Shown here piece after piece: positions 1-7,442 of a stretch of 9,304 bases of DNA (positions are counted from its first letter, which is position 1; the number at the start of each line of letters is the position of its first letter). The position numbers were made by a program, and so were the translations under genes. Origin of the DNA: Alistipes sp. (GTDB lineage Bacteria > Bacteroidota > Bacteroidia > Bacteroidales > Rikenellaceae). The DNA is taken from contig JAFYQY010000226.1 in the NCBI GenBank assembly GCA_017559685.1, forward strand, positions 1 to 9,304. Direction: 5' to 3'. Under the pieces are notes generated by a model. It was not told the origin of the DNA, did no database searches, and saw only the letters and a program-made list of their open reading frames with translations.

Positions 1-293
1 CCCTTCAACAAATCCTCACGGGTCATACCTGCCTTACGAGCAGCACCACCCGACGATACTACATACTTCGCATCGGTCAAAGCCTCCTTGATATCCGAAG
101 TGAAAGTGAGGTTGATGCCGTCGAAACCGCAGTGGTACAACTCCTCTGCTACACCCTCCAATGCTGGAGCAAATGGGTCGTAGAGGCAGATGTTAGACGA
201 CAACTTCATCATCATAGCGCACTGCGCCATGTTCGAACCAATCATACCGGCTGCGCCGACGATGGTCAACTTCTCATTTGTTAAGAAACTCAT
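1..293 (-). CDS. mdh: Malate dehydrogenase, N-terminal part (runs off the window)
   Basis: Not in the supplied translations; I read it from the reverse complement, starting at the ATG at 293-291. It gives 97 complete codons before the window ends. An N-terminal beta strand is followed by the dinucleotide-binding loop GAAGMIGS (residues 13-20). Asp39, in ICLYDP, sits at the end of the second strand and is the residue that normally selects NAD over NADP. The stretch SGGAARKAGMTREDLL (81-96) matches the mobile active-site loop of malate dehydrogenases, with Arg86 and Arg92 as likely substrate-binding arginines. The enzyme interconverts malate and oxaloacetate in the cytoplasm; in fermenting Bacteroidales this usually runs reductively toward fumarate and succinate. 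The start follows an A-rich leader typical of the phylum. The gene lies 48 nt behind the dCMP deaminase gene and may be read from secA or from a promoter I cannot identify. A lactate dehydrogenase is the alternative, but the loop fits the Bacteroidales malate enzymes better. Confidence 0.9.
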   Translation of the reverse strand, partial: MSFLTNEKLTIVGAAGMIGSNMAQCAMMMKLSSNICLYDPFAPALEGVAEELYHCGFDGINLTFTSDIKEALTDAKYVVSSGGAARKAGMTREDLLK

Positions 294-341
294 AGTTGTT
301 TTGTTTTTAATTAGTTAGAAAATATTGTTGTGTAAAAAATG

Positions 342-779
342 TTACTCCTCAAGAGGCAAGTGTACCAACTCGACACCCACCTTCGACAAGATATCCAAGC
401 CCTCGGTATTGTGATACTTCTCCGAGAAGACTACACGACGGATACCTGCCTGAATAATCAGCTTCGAGCACTCCATACAAGGTGAGGTTGTTACATACAG
501 GGTTCCGCCATCGCAGTTGTTTGCCGACTTTGCAACCTTGGTAATAGCGTTAGCCTCGGCGTGAAGAACGTACGGCTTGGTAGTACCCATATCGTTCTCG
601 CAGATATTCTCGAAGCCCGACGGTGTGCCGTTGTAGCCATCCGAGATAATCATCTTATCCTTAACGATAAGCGCACCCACCTGACGGCGCACGCAATATG
701 AGTTCTCCGCCCACACACGAGCCATCTTCAGGTAGCGAATATCGAGTTGTCGCTGTTTCTCCTCTGCGTATGCTCCCAT
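342..779 (-). CDS. Deoxycytidylate (dCMP) deaminase
   Basis: A 145-residue zinc-dependent deaminase of the cytidine/deoxycytidylate superfamily. It has the two signature motifs in the usual order: HAEANAI (His73 as zinc ligand, Glu75 as proton shuttle) and PCMECSK (Cys101 and Cys104 as the other zinc ligands). Upstream, GYNGTPSGFENIC (48-60) is typical of dCMP deaminases of the ComEB/ComE-operon-protein-2 type and binds the nucleotide. The enzyme turns dCMP into dUMP in the cytoplasm, supplying thymidylate synthase with substrate. It starts 3 nt after the secA stop codon, so it is almost certainly co-transcribed with secA. The ATG at 779 leaves a short polar N-terminus, and Met19 is a less likely alternative. 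A tRNA adenosine deaminase or riboflavin deaminase fits less well because of the GYNGTP segment. Length is normal for the family and no key residue is missing. Confidence 0.93.
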   Translation of the reverse strand: MGAYAEEKQRQLDIRYLKMARVWAENSYCVRRQVGALIVKDKMIISDGYNGTPSGFENICENDMGTTKPYVLHAEANAITKVAKSANNCDGGTLYVTTSPCMECSKLIIQAGIRRVVFSEKYHNTEGLDILSKVGVELVHLPLEE

Positions 780-782
780 AGC

Positions 783-3700
783 CTATTTACCGTGACAATG
801 TTTGTACTTCTTACCGCTACCACAAGGACAAGGCTCGTTACGACCAATCTTCTTCTCGACCTGAACAGGTGCAGGCTTCGACTTGTCGCCCTGACCTGCT
901 GCAGCCGCTGCCGCCTCACGTGATGCCTGCAACTTATTTACGTCCACCTTATCACGATTATGCTGACGGCGGTCAATCTCATCCTTCGACTTCTGCGACA
1001 CAGGCACATAAGCCTTGCAGAGCATTGCTACAACATCACGGTTGATACCCTGCAACATCTTCTCGAACAAACCGAACGACTCAAACTTGTAGATCAAGAG
1101 CGGATCCTTCTGCTCGTATGATGCATTCTGTACGCTCTGACGCAAGTCATCCATCTCACGCAAGTGCTCACGCCAAGCGTCGTCGATAGTGGTAAACATC
1201 ACAATCTTCGAGAATACACGATATACCTCGGCACCGTTTGTCTCCTTCCAACGCTTCAACAAAACAGGCACATTGTAGCCATAGTGACCGTTTGTGAGAG
1301 GGATGTGAATCTTGGCATCGGTCATATTCTTGTGCTCCTCGTACATCTTCTCCATAACAGGTGCGATAGTATCAGCTACCGCCTTTGCTCGGAGAGCAAC
1401 CAACGCCTGCAAGTCGGCAATAAGCAACTCCGACAACTCGGCAGGACGTGCCGACTTATACTTAGCCTCGTCAAACGATGGCTGCAAGCCAACCTCACGC
1501 ATCAAGTCGAACGAGAAGTCGCTGAACTCGCAACCCTCGTGCTCGTTGATAAACGCCTCGACATAGTCGCACATAGCGTTATTGAGGTCGATCTCTACTC
1601 TATCGCCATACAAAGCGTTGCGACGACGAGTGTAGATAACCTCACGCTGCGAGTTCATCACATCGTCATACTCCAACAAGCGCTTACGAACACCGAAGTG
1701 GTTCTCCTCAACCTTCTTCTGGGCACGCTCCACAGCCTTTGACATCATACCTGACTGAATAGCCTCGCCCTCCTGGATGCCCATCTTATCCATCATCGCA
1801 GCGATACGCTCCGATCCGAACAGACGCATCAAATTATCCTCGAACGACACAAAGAACTGCGACGATCCTGGGTCACCCTGACGACCGCTTCGACCACGCA
1901 ACTGGCGGTCGACACGACGGCTCTCGTGACGCTCGGTACCGATGATAGCAAGACCTCCTGCAGCCTTAACATCGTCGGTAAGCTTAATATCGGTACCACG
2001 ACCCGCCATATTGGTTGCAATGGTTACCTGACCAGGACGACCTGCCTCGGCAACAACCTTCGCCTCCTGAGCGTGGTGCTTAGCATTGAGCACATTGTGC
2101 TTGATGCCACGAATCTTCAACATTCGGCTCAACAACTCCGAAATCTCGACCGAAGTGGTACCCACCAACACAGGGCGACCCGCCTTAACAAGGCGCTCAA
2201 CCTCCGCAATTACGGCGTTATACTTCTCACGCTTGGTCTTATAGAGAATGTCGTTTTGATCCTGACGAAGAATTGGACGGTTGGTTGGGATAACCACAAC
2301 ATCCAACTTGTAGATATTCCAGAACTCCGATGCCTCGGTCTCGGCAGTACCTGTCATACCGCCCAACTTGTGGTACATACGGAAGTAGTTCTGCAAGGTG
2401 ATAGTAGCAAAGGTCTGTGTCGCAGCCTCAACCTTAACACGCTCCTTCGCCTCGATAGCCTGGTGCAAACCATCCGAGTAGCGACGACCATCCAAGATAC
2501 GACCTGTCTGCTCGTCGACAATCATAACCTTGTTGTCCATAACCACGTACTCGACATCCTTCTCGAACATCGCATACGCCTTGAGCAACTGGTTTACGGT
2601 ATGTACTCGCTCCGAACGAATCGAATAGTCATTCAAAAGCTCGCACTTCTTCTGCGCCTTCTCCTCCGACGAGAGTTGCTGCTGCTCCAACTCGGCAATC
2701 TCTGCACCCACGTCAGGCAACACAAAGAAGCCATCCTCGCCTACTCGCTTCGACAACACCTCGTGACCCTTATCGGTCAACTCAATCGAGTTCATCTTCT
2801 CGTCGATAACGAAGAACAACTCGTCGGTAACCTCAGGCATACGGCGGTTGTTGTCCGCCATATAGATATTCTCGGTCTTCTGCATCTGAACCTTGATACC
2901 CTGCTCCGAGAGGAACTTGATGAGTGGTTTATACTTTGGCAAACCCTTGTATGCACGATAGGTGAGCAAACCCGACTCCTCCATCTTGCCCTCGGCAGCC
3001 AACTTACGAGCCTCGGCAACGAGGTTAGTAACGAAGTCCTTCTGCAAGCCGTAGAGGAACTCGATAACAGGGCGATACTCCTCGAAGAGCTGATCCTCAC
3101 CCTTTGGCACAGGACCCGAAATAATGAGCGGAGTACGTGCATCGTCAATCAACACCGAGTCGACCTCATCGACGATAGCGAAGTGATGCTTGCGCTGTAC
3201 CAAACCCGATGGCGACGACGCCATATTGTCACGCAAGTAGTCGAAACCATACTCGTTATTTGTACCGAAGGTGATGTCTGCCATATAGGCGTTGCGACGC
3301 TCCTCCGAATTTGGCTGGTGCAAGTCGATACAATCTACCGAGAGACCGTGGAACTGATACATAGGGCCCATCCACTCGGCATCACGCTTTGCGAGGTAGT
3401 CGTTCACGGTAACCATATGAACACCCTTGCCTGCCAAAGCGTTCAAGAACACCGGCAATGTAGCCACGAGGGTCTTACCCTCACCAGTAGCCATCTCGGC
3501 AATCTTACCCTTGTGCAACACTACTCCACCGAACAACTGAACGTCGTAGTGCACCATATCCCACTTGATATCGTTACCACCCGCAGTCCAGCGTGTAGAG
3601 TATATCGCCTTATCGCCCTCGATATTTACGAAATCCTTCTTTGCAGCCAAGTTGCGGTCGAAGTCGTTTGCGGTAACCTCGACAGTCTCGTTCTCGGCAA

Positions 3701-4070
3701 AACGACGAGCCGTATCCTTCATAATAGCGAAAGCCTCAGGCAAAATCTCGTCGAGCACCTTCTCGATCTTCTCGTCGATACGCTTTACGGTCTGATCAAC
3801 ATCCTTCGAAATCTTCTCCTTGTCGTTCAAAGAGATATTGATATCTTCCAACTTTGCCTTCTGCGCTACGATGTGCGCCTCGTCCTCGGCAATAAAATCT
3901 GCAATACGCTTACGCAATGCCTCACTGCGCTCACGCAACTCGTCGTTCGACAACGCCGCAATGGTTGGATATACCGCCTTAATCTTCTCTACATAAGGCA
4001 TAATCTCCTTGCGATCCTTGTCCGACTTACTTCCAAAAAATAACTTGATTATACTTGATAATGCTCCCAT
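783..4070 (-). CDS. secA: Preprotein translocase ATPase SecA
   Basis: SecA is the cytoplasmic motor that drives unfolded preproteins through SecYEG. At 1095 residues this one is longer than the 901 of E. coli but in the range usual for Bacteroidota. Visible in order: Walker A ATGEGKT (194-200), [13 protein letters not shown] (221-233), YGFDYLRDN (274-282), the DEVD Walker B box (301-304), [11 protein letters not shown] (309-319), [10 protein letters not shown] (521-530), [10 protein letters not shown] (571-580), NMAGRGTDI (687-695), [22 protein letters not shown] (711-732, the arginine-finger helicase motif) and the two-helix-finger region around 963-980. The C-terminus, after an Ala-rich linker (about 1050-1070), is the zinc-binding tail with Cys1081, Cys1083, Cys1092 and His1093, which binds SecB or ribosomes in other bacteria. 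Extra segments lie at about 57-106, 123-170 and 326-405, while the variable subdomain that E. coli has just after GRGTD is absent. It has its own promoter upstream and runs into the dCMP deaminase gene. Codon use is strongly biased (mostly CGT and GGT; TTA, CTA and TCA almost absent), as in highly expressed genes. Confidence 0.99.
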   Translation of the reverse strand: MGALSSIIKLFFGSKSDKDRKEIMPYVEKIKAVYPTIAALSNDELRERSEALRKRIADFIAEDEAHIVAQKAKLEDINISLNDKEKISKDVDQTVKRIDEKIEKVLDEILPEAFAIMKDTARRFAENETVEVTANDFDRNLAAKKDFVNIEGDKAIYSTRWTAGGNDIKWDMVHYDVQLFGGVVLHKGKIAEMATGEGKTLVATLPVFLNALAGKGVHMVTVNDYLAKRDAEWMGPMYQFHGLSVDCIDLHQPNSEERRNAYMADITFGTNNEYGFDYLRDNMASSPSGLVQRKHHFAIVDEVDSVLIDDARTPLIISGPVPKGEDQLFEEYRPVIEFLYGLQKDFVTNLVAEARKLAAEGKMEESGLLTYRAYKGLPKYKPLIKFLSEQGIKVQMQKTENIYMADNNRRMPEVTDELFFVIDEKMNSIELTDKGHEVLSKRVGEDGFFVLPDVGAEIAELEQQQLSSEEKAQKKCELLNDYSIRSERVHTVNQLLKAYAMFEKDVEYVVMDNKVMIVDEQTGRILDGRRYSDGLHQAIEAKERVKVEAATQTFATITLQNYFRMYHKLGGMTGTAETEASEFWNIYKLDVVVIPTNRPILRQDQNDILYKTKREKYNAVIAEVERLVKAGRPVLVGTTSVEISELLSRMLKIRGIKHNVLNAKHHAQEAKVVAEAGRPGQVTIATNMAGRGTDIKLTDDVKAAGGLAIIGTERHESRRVDRQLRGRSGRQGDPGSSQFFVSFEDNLMRLFGSERIAAMMDKMGIQEGEAIQSGMMSKAVERAQKKVEENHFGVRKRLLEYDDVMNSQREVIYTRRRNALYGDRVEIDLNNAMCDYVEAFINEHEGCEFSDFSFDLMREVGLQPSFDEAKYKSARPAELSELLIADLQALVALRAKAVADTIAPVMEKMYEEHKNMTDAKIHIPLTNGHYGYNVPVLLKRWKETNGAEVYRVFSKIVMFTTIDDAWREHLREMDDLRQSVQNASYEQKDPLLIYKFESFGLFEKMLQGINRDVVAMLCKAYVPVSQKSKDEIDRRQHNRDKVDVNKLQASREAAAAAAGQGDKSKPAPVQVEKKIGRNEPCPCGSGKKYKHCHGK

Positions 4071-4119
4071 ATTTCTATGTTGTGTAACTTAATTTATCCG
4101 TTCTGCATAATAAACGGCT

Positions 4120-4151
4120 CAAAGATACAAAAATTATACGGAAAATACAAA
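4120..4151 (-). promoter_or_regulatory. Bacteroidota-type promoter of secA
   Basis: On the minus strand TATCTTTG (plus 4120-4127) matches the Bacteroidota -7 consensus TAnnTTTG exactly. TTTG (plus 4148-4151) lies 20 nt upstream as the -33 element, within the spacing known for the primary sigma factor of this phylum. Transcription should start near 4112-4115, giving a leader of roughly 43 nt before the secA ATG at 4070. It is the only good match I found in a non-coding gap of the window. The start site itself is inferred. Confidence 0.8.
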
Positions 4152-4159
4152 TGTATTTT
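4142..4159. repeat. Perfect AT-rich inverted repeat, 8-bp arms, 2-bp spacer
   Basis: AAAATACA (4142-4149) and TGTATTTT (4152-4159) are exact reverse complements separated by AA. The repeat begins 4 nt past the stop codon of the DUF2851 gene and covers the -33 element of the secA promoter. It could be an operator for a dimeric regulator, or a weak hairpin ending the upstream operon. It has no GC pairs beyond one per arm and no clean U-tract directly after it, so I do not call it an intrinsic terminator. Confidence 0.6.
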
Positions 4160-4163
4160 GCGT

Positions 4164-5084
4164 TTATTCTGCATCGAGGAATCGACGGAGGGGACACTTA
4201 TCGCAGTGCAGGGATGAACAATACTCCTTCGTGAGTTGAAGAAGGGCTTGCGACTCGAGTGCATTTTCGGCCTTGACGCCAAGTTTTGCCCAACGAGCAA
4301 TAAAGAGATTATTCTCGGCAGGGAGTTGCTCGAGAAGCTCGACACCTCGTGAATCGAGGTCGGTACGCATCGTATATTCCGAGTAGAAAATCTGGAGTTG
4401 AGCAACGACATTTATACCCAACATCTGCGCCTTTGTACGAGAGATTGCACCACCATTATGCTCCTCTGGCATAAAGCGATACGCCCACTTAGGAACGCTA
4501 CTATTGCAGAACAATTTCTCGACATCTTGCCGTGTGCGACAACTCAAAATATCGTTCAGCAGATACTCGTGTTGCGAGAGCACACTCGCTAACTGCAACA
4601 GCCTTATTACGGGGTGATTATCGCCTACGTGTCCGGTGAGTTGCCACTCCTCAACGCCCATCTGTTGCAAGCCAAATTTATGGGAGTCGTAGTCGTAAAT
4701 TGATTGCAACTCGGCAACACTTTCATTACCCTCGAATACTGCCGACAAGCGAGGTAATAATCCCGCCGAGCCGAGCAACATAGCCTCGATAGAGCGACGC
4801 TCATAGCCCACCTTCGAAAAGTAGCGATAGGGAAGAATCTGCGCCAATCGCTCATAGGAGTTGCGATTAGCCTTTATATCCAACGAACGCAACAGCATAA
4901 GATACGCCGTCTCGTTCCAATTATCGGTATCGTGAAATTTATCGACGAGAAACTCCTGCTTCTGCGCTATTCTGTCGAAGCACAACTGCGCCATAACCTC
5001 TCGGCGATGCGAACCATCAAGTTCGAGCATCTCCTTGGCGCACAACCGTTGCGACTCGGCCTGAATAGAGCTTTTAGCAGACAT
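4164..5084 (-). CDS. DUF2851 family protein, short form
   Basis: A 306-residue protein of unknown function that I recognise as DUF2851, a family found mainly in Bacteroidota. Recognisable stretches are NWNETAYLMLLRSL (55-68), YERLAQILPYRY (77-88), SIEAMLLGSAGLL (98-110) and the end, with NALESQALLQL (274-284) followed by three cysteines at 289, 294 and 297. These belong to the helical C-terminal part of the family. From memory, full-length members have about 420 residues and begin with a beta-rich domain rich in Gly, His and Asp; that domain is absent here. There is no room for it upstream, as the DUF59 gene ends only 3 nt before this start. The coding sequence is intact, so this is either a natural short lineage form or an old deletion. 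It has no signal peptide and is probably cytoplasmic. It looks like the last gene of the operon. Family assignment is good; function is unknown. Confidence 0.75.
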   Translation of the reverse strand: MSAKSSIQAESQRLCAKEMLELDGSHRREVMAQLCFDRIAQKQEFLVDKFHDTDNWNETAYLMLLRSLDIKANRNSYERLAQILPYRYFSKVGYERRSIEAMLLGSAGLLPRLSAVFEGNESVAELQSIYDYDSHKFGLQQMGVEEWQLTGHVGDNHPVIRLLQLASVLSQHEYLLNDILSCRTRQDVEKLFCNSSVPKWAYRFMPEEHNGGAISRTKAQMLGINVVAQLQIFYSEYTMRTDLDSRGVELLEQLPAENNLFIARWAKLGVKAENALESQALLQLTKEYCSSLHCDKCPLRRFLDAE

Positions 5085-5087
5085 AAC

Positions 5088-5408
5088 TTAGAGTAGATTG
5101 AGTTCGAGTAGAGCCTCCTCGCTCATCATCGACTTATCCCAAGCAGGCTCGAACACAAGTATAACATTCACCTTCTCGACGCCATTAACCTTCGCCACCT
5201 GCGTATTCACATCCTCGACCAGCATATCGGCCATAGGGCAGTTCGGAGCGGTCAAAGTCATACGAATAGTAGCCTCGCCCGAAGGATCATAGTCAATCTC
5301 GTATATAAGTCCAAGATCGTAAATATTTACGGGAATCTCGGGGTCGTAGACATTCTTAAGTGTCAGCACAATATCCTTTTCGACACGCAATATATCTTCT
5401 GCAGTCAT
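5088..5408 (-). CDS. DUF59/MIP18 family Fe-S cluster assembly protein (SufT-like)
   Basis: A 106-residue single-domain protein of the DUF59/MIP18 family, whose members (SufT, PaaD, eukaryotic CIA2) help mature Fe-S proteins. The core motif DPEIPVNIYDLGLIY (22-36) and the strand motif TAPNCPMAD (53-61) with the family's conserved Cys57 are both present, as is the C-terminal WDKSMMSEEALLEL (90-103). The open frame extends upstream to 5492, but those extra 28 residues overlap the end of sufE and are absent from relatives. I therefore start at the ATG at 5408, which leaves 16 nt after the sufE stop. Direct linkage to sufE supports a role in the SUF pathway. No SufB, SufC, SufD or SufS lies within the window. 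Proteins of this type are often annotated as SUF system Fe-S assembly protein. The exact client proteins cannot be read from the sequence. Confidence 0.9.
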   Translation of the reverse strand: MTAEDILRVEKDIVLTLKNVYDPEIPVNIYDLGLIYEIDYDPSGEATIRMTLTAPNCPMADMLVEDVNTQVAKVNGVEKVNVILVFEPAWDKSMMSEEALLELNLL

Positions 5409-5424
5409 CTTCGCAAACTCAAAA

Positions 5425-5844
5425 TTAATCGTTCTGTTTAGTAAAAGCAAGGGCGTAGAGTCGCATCTGCTTGATTGTCGCAACGAGGCCATTTCCTCGT
5501 GTCGGCGAGAGATTCTCCTTCAAGCCTATCGCATCGATAAAGTAGAGGTCGAGATCGACCACCTCCTGCGGAGTGCGACCACCCATAGCTCGAATCAACA
5601 ACGCTAACAAACCCTTGATTATTATGGCATCGCTATCTGCCGAGTAGTAGATTTTTCCACCCTCCACTCTCGCATCAACCCACACTCGTGATTGACAACC
5701 CTCGATGATATACTCATCAGTCTTATGCTCGGGTGCAATCACGGGCAACGACTCGCTCAACGATATGAGGTAGTCGTACTTATCCAACCAATCATCGAAC
5801 ATCGAGAACTCCTCGATAATCTCATCCTGTACTATATCTGCCAT
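5425..5844 (-). CDS. sufE: SufE, sulfur acceptor for cysteine desulfurase
   Basis: A 139-residue SufE-family protein. Cys50, in EGCQSRVW (48-55), is at the position of the catalytic cysteine that takes persulfide sulfur from the cysteine desulfurase SufS and passes it to the SufBCD scaffold. The loop around it, the strand that follows (VWVDARVEGGKIYYSADSD, 54-72) and the conserved GLKENLSPTRGNGL (107-120) all match the family. Length is normal for SufE (about 138-150). It acts in the cytoplasm. It follows the phosphatase-like gene by 5 nt and precedes the DUF59 gene by 16 nt, so the two Fe-S assembly genes form a pair inside the operon. CsdE is the close paralogue; the pairing with a DUF59 gene favours SufE. 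No key residue is missing. Confidence 0.95.
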   Translation of the reverse strand: MADIVQDEIIEEFSMFDDWLDKYDYLISLSESLPVIAPEHKTDEYIIEGCQSRVWVDARVEGGKIYYSADSDAIIIKGLLALLIRAMGGRTPQEVVDLDLYFIDAIGLKENLSPTRGNGLVATIKQMRLYALAFTKQND

Positions 5845-5849
5845 AATCT

Positions 5850-7442
5850 CTATTTTTTCTCAATCGTAATCGTCTCCGCATCGGAACATTGTGGACGCTC
5901 TACGCCCATCAACGCCGACAGAGTCGGAGCTATCTGCTCGGAGGTAACTCGCTCCGAGACCTGTTTTGGAACAATACCCGCACCACAAATCAGCAACGGG
6001 ATGTGGCGGTCGTAGTTATACATCGAGCCCGACATCGCAACTCTTCTCGAATCCAACTCGATACGCTCGGCATCGAACGCCATCACGACATCGCCCGAGC
6101 GACGAGGGTTGTAGCCATTCTGCAACAGCGCCATTGCACCCTTCGAGAATTGAGCCGAACGCATAGCTGTAGCGGTAACTGCCATAGCAACGCTGCGATA
6201 CTGCAAAGCGAAGTTCGCAACCTCGTTCTGCACCTCCTCGAGGCTCTTTTTGTGGCTGTAGACCACGTCGTGATTGAGGTACAACGAACCATTCGAGTAG
6301 CCCAATACCCACGAATCTTGTCCGTAGCGAGCGCTCAAGAAGGCGTTCATAATAACCTCGAATTGGCGAGTATTGAAGCGAGTCATATCGCTGTTATCTC
6401 GTTTTGCAGGGCTCATTCCGCTATCCGAAGTGAGCACCACAACAACATCATTCTGCTGTGGCAACTGCGCATAGAGGAAGGTCAAAAACTCCGCCAACGA
6501 AGCATCCAACGAGTAGAGCATATCCTCGTACTCAATTGAGTCGGCACCATATCGCTCAGCGATTGTTCGTGGAACATCCAGGCAGATATTCAGCACCTTA
6601 CACTCATCTTCGATGTGGAGTGGCAACAACGAGCCCACAGCTCGCTTTGCAAACTCGAAAATCGCCAAGTTTCCTGACGGCGTAGAGAGCAAATTCTGCA
6701 CCCATCCCTCCGACACCTTGCGCTGTGTACGATTTCGGCGTGCATTATCCTTTTCGTAGATTGTAATATCGGTCGAGGTGGTGTTGCGGTAGCGATCTCG
6801 CACATAACGACCATACCATATATCGGTCGCAAAGACACGATTCATATCGTCGTTATTATAGGTGCGCACCCACGTCGGCAACTCCTCCATATAGCAGTCT
6901 GCCGAGTTCCACTTTCCTTCCTTATCCATCCAATAACACTCACCCTTGCGACCTGCCAAAATCATAGCCGAAAGCGGGTTGTGGGCGATTGTTATTGCAC
7001 GGTTGCGCTCCGACGACGAGAGTACCGCCTCGGAGAGTGTCTGTACGGTAAATGGCTGAGTAGTATAGTTCACGTCAACCTCCTTGCGCACAGTTTCTGA
7101 CTCGGGTATCGTTCTTATACACATTGGCACTCTCTTGTTCAGCACTCTATCGAAGAGTACCGACGAGAAGATGCCGTGGGTAGCAGGGGTTGAGCCCGTA
7201 GCAAAGGTTGCCAAGCCCGCCTCAGATGTTGTAGGGGCGTAATCGGCATAGCACTCAGTGAACTCGACGCCACTATTGCGGAGTCGCAAGAATCCGTCTT
7301 TGCTAAAATTCTTCTCGTAGCGCACGAGGTCGTGCTGGCTCAGGCCACTCACAACAACATTCACCACAAGACGAGGTCGTGCCTCGGCAAACGCCACCAC
7401 AAAAAGCGACAAAAGGGTTAATATGTATACTCTCAATTTCAT
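5850..7442 (-). CDS. Exported alkaline-phosphatase-superfamily protein (PafA/phosphodiesterase type), active site apparently degenerate
   Basis: A 530-residue protein with an N-terminal signal peptide: basic Lys2/Arg4, a hydrophobic core at about 5-18 and likely cleavage near residue 19-22, so it is periplasmic. The fold is recognisable from VVNVVVSGL (26-34), TGSTPATHGI (82-91), the segment ending in SIEYEDMLYSLD (302-313), VVVVLTSDSG (333-342) and YNYDRHIPLL (475-484). These align with the PafA/nucleotide pyrophosphatase-phosphodiesterase group. Several catalytic positions are changed. The first-strand Asp metal ligand is Ser32. The Thr nucleophile appears as Ser73. The Asp and His of the TDYxGH motif become Arg292 and Glu296. 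The second residue of the Asp-His pair is Ser341, and the usual Lys/Arg pair near 155-157 is Asn and Leu. Only Asp340 and His480 remain. It is therefore probably not a normal phosphatase. It begins directly at the GSCFA stop codon (TAG|ATG) and ends 5 nt before sufE. Family is fairly sure; function unknown. Confidence 0.85.
   Translation of the reverse strand: MKLRVYILTLLSLFVVAFAEARPRLVVNVVVSGLSQHDLVRYEKNFSKDGFLRLRNSGVEFTECYADYAPTTSEAGLATFATGSTPATHGIFSSVLFDRVLNKRVPMCIRTIPESETVRKEVDVNYTTQPFTVQTLSEAVLSSSERNRAITIAHNPLSAMILAGRKGECYWMDKEGKWNSADCYMEELPTWVRTYNNDDMNRVFATDIWYGRYVRDRYRNTTSTDITIYEKDNARRNRTQRKVSEGWVQNLLSTPSGNLAIFEFAKRAVGSLLPLHIEDECKVLNICLDVPRTIAERYGADSIEYEDMLYSLDASLAEFLTFLYAQLPQQNDVVVVLTSDSGMSPAKRDNSDMTRFNTRQFEVIMNAFLSARYGQDSWVLGYSNGSLYLNHDVVYSHKKSLEEVQNEVANFALQYRSVAMAVTATAMRSAQFSKGAMALLQNGYNPRRSGDVVMAFDAERIELDSRRVAMSGSMYNYDRHIPLLICGAGIVPKQVSERVTSEQIAPTLSALMGVERPQCSDAETITIEKK

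Noticed and set aside
294..341. Own promoter or terminator in the gap before mdh
   Set aside because: The best -7 candidate on the minus strand (TATTTTCT) has two mismatches to TAnnTTTG and no TTG at the right distance. No GC-rich stem with a following T-tract is present.
1926..4043. 705-codon open frame on the plus strand opposite secA
   Set aside because: It lies in exact codon register with secA, and its length follows from secA lacking TTA, CTA and TCA codons. The translation is Leu/His/Val-rich with no recognisable domain.
5409..5492. 28-residue N-terminal extension of the DUF59 protein
   Set aside because: It would overlap the 3' end of sufE by 68 nt, and its sequence is unlike DUF59 N-termini. 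The ATG at 5408 gives the usual family start.
5850..7442. Phosphatase-like gene as a decaying pseudogene
   Set aside because: It is a full-length frame of 530 codons with a good signal peptide and conserved structural motifs. Only active-site positions are changed, which suggests a changed function rather than decay.
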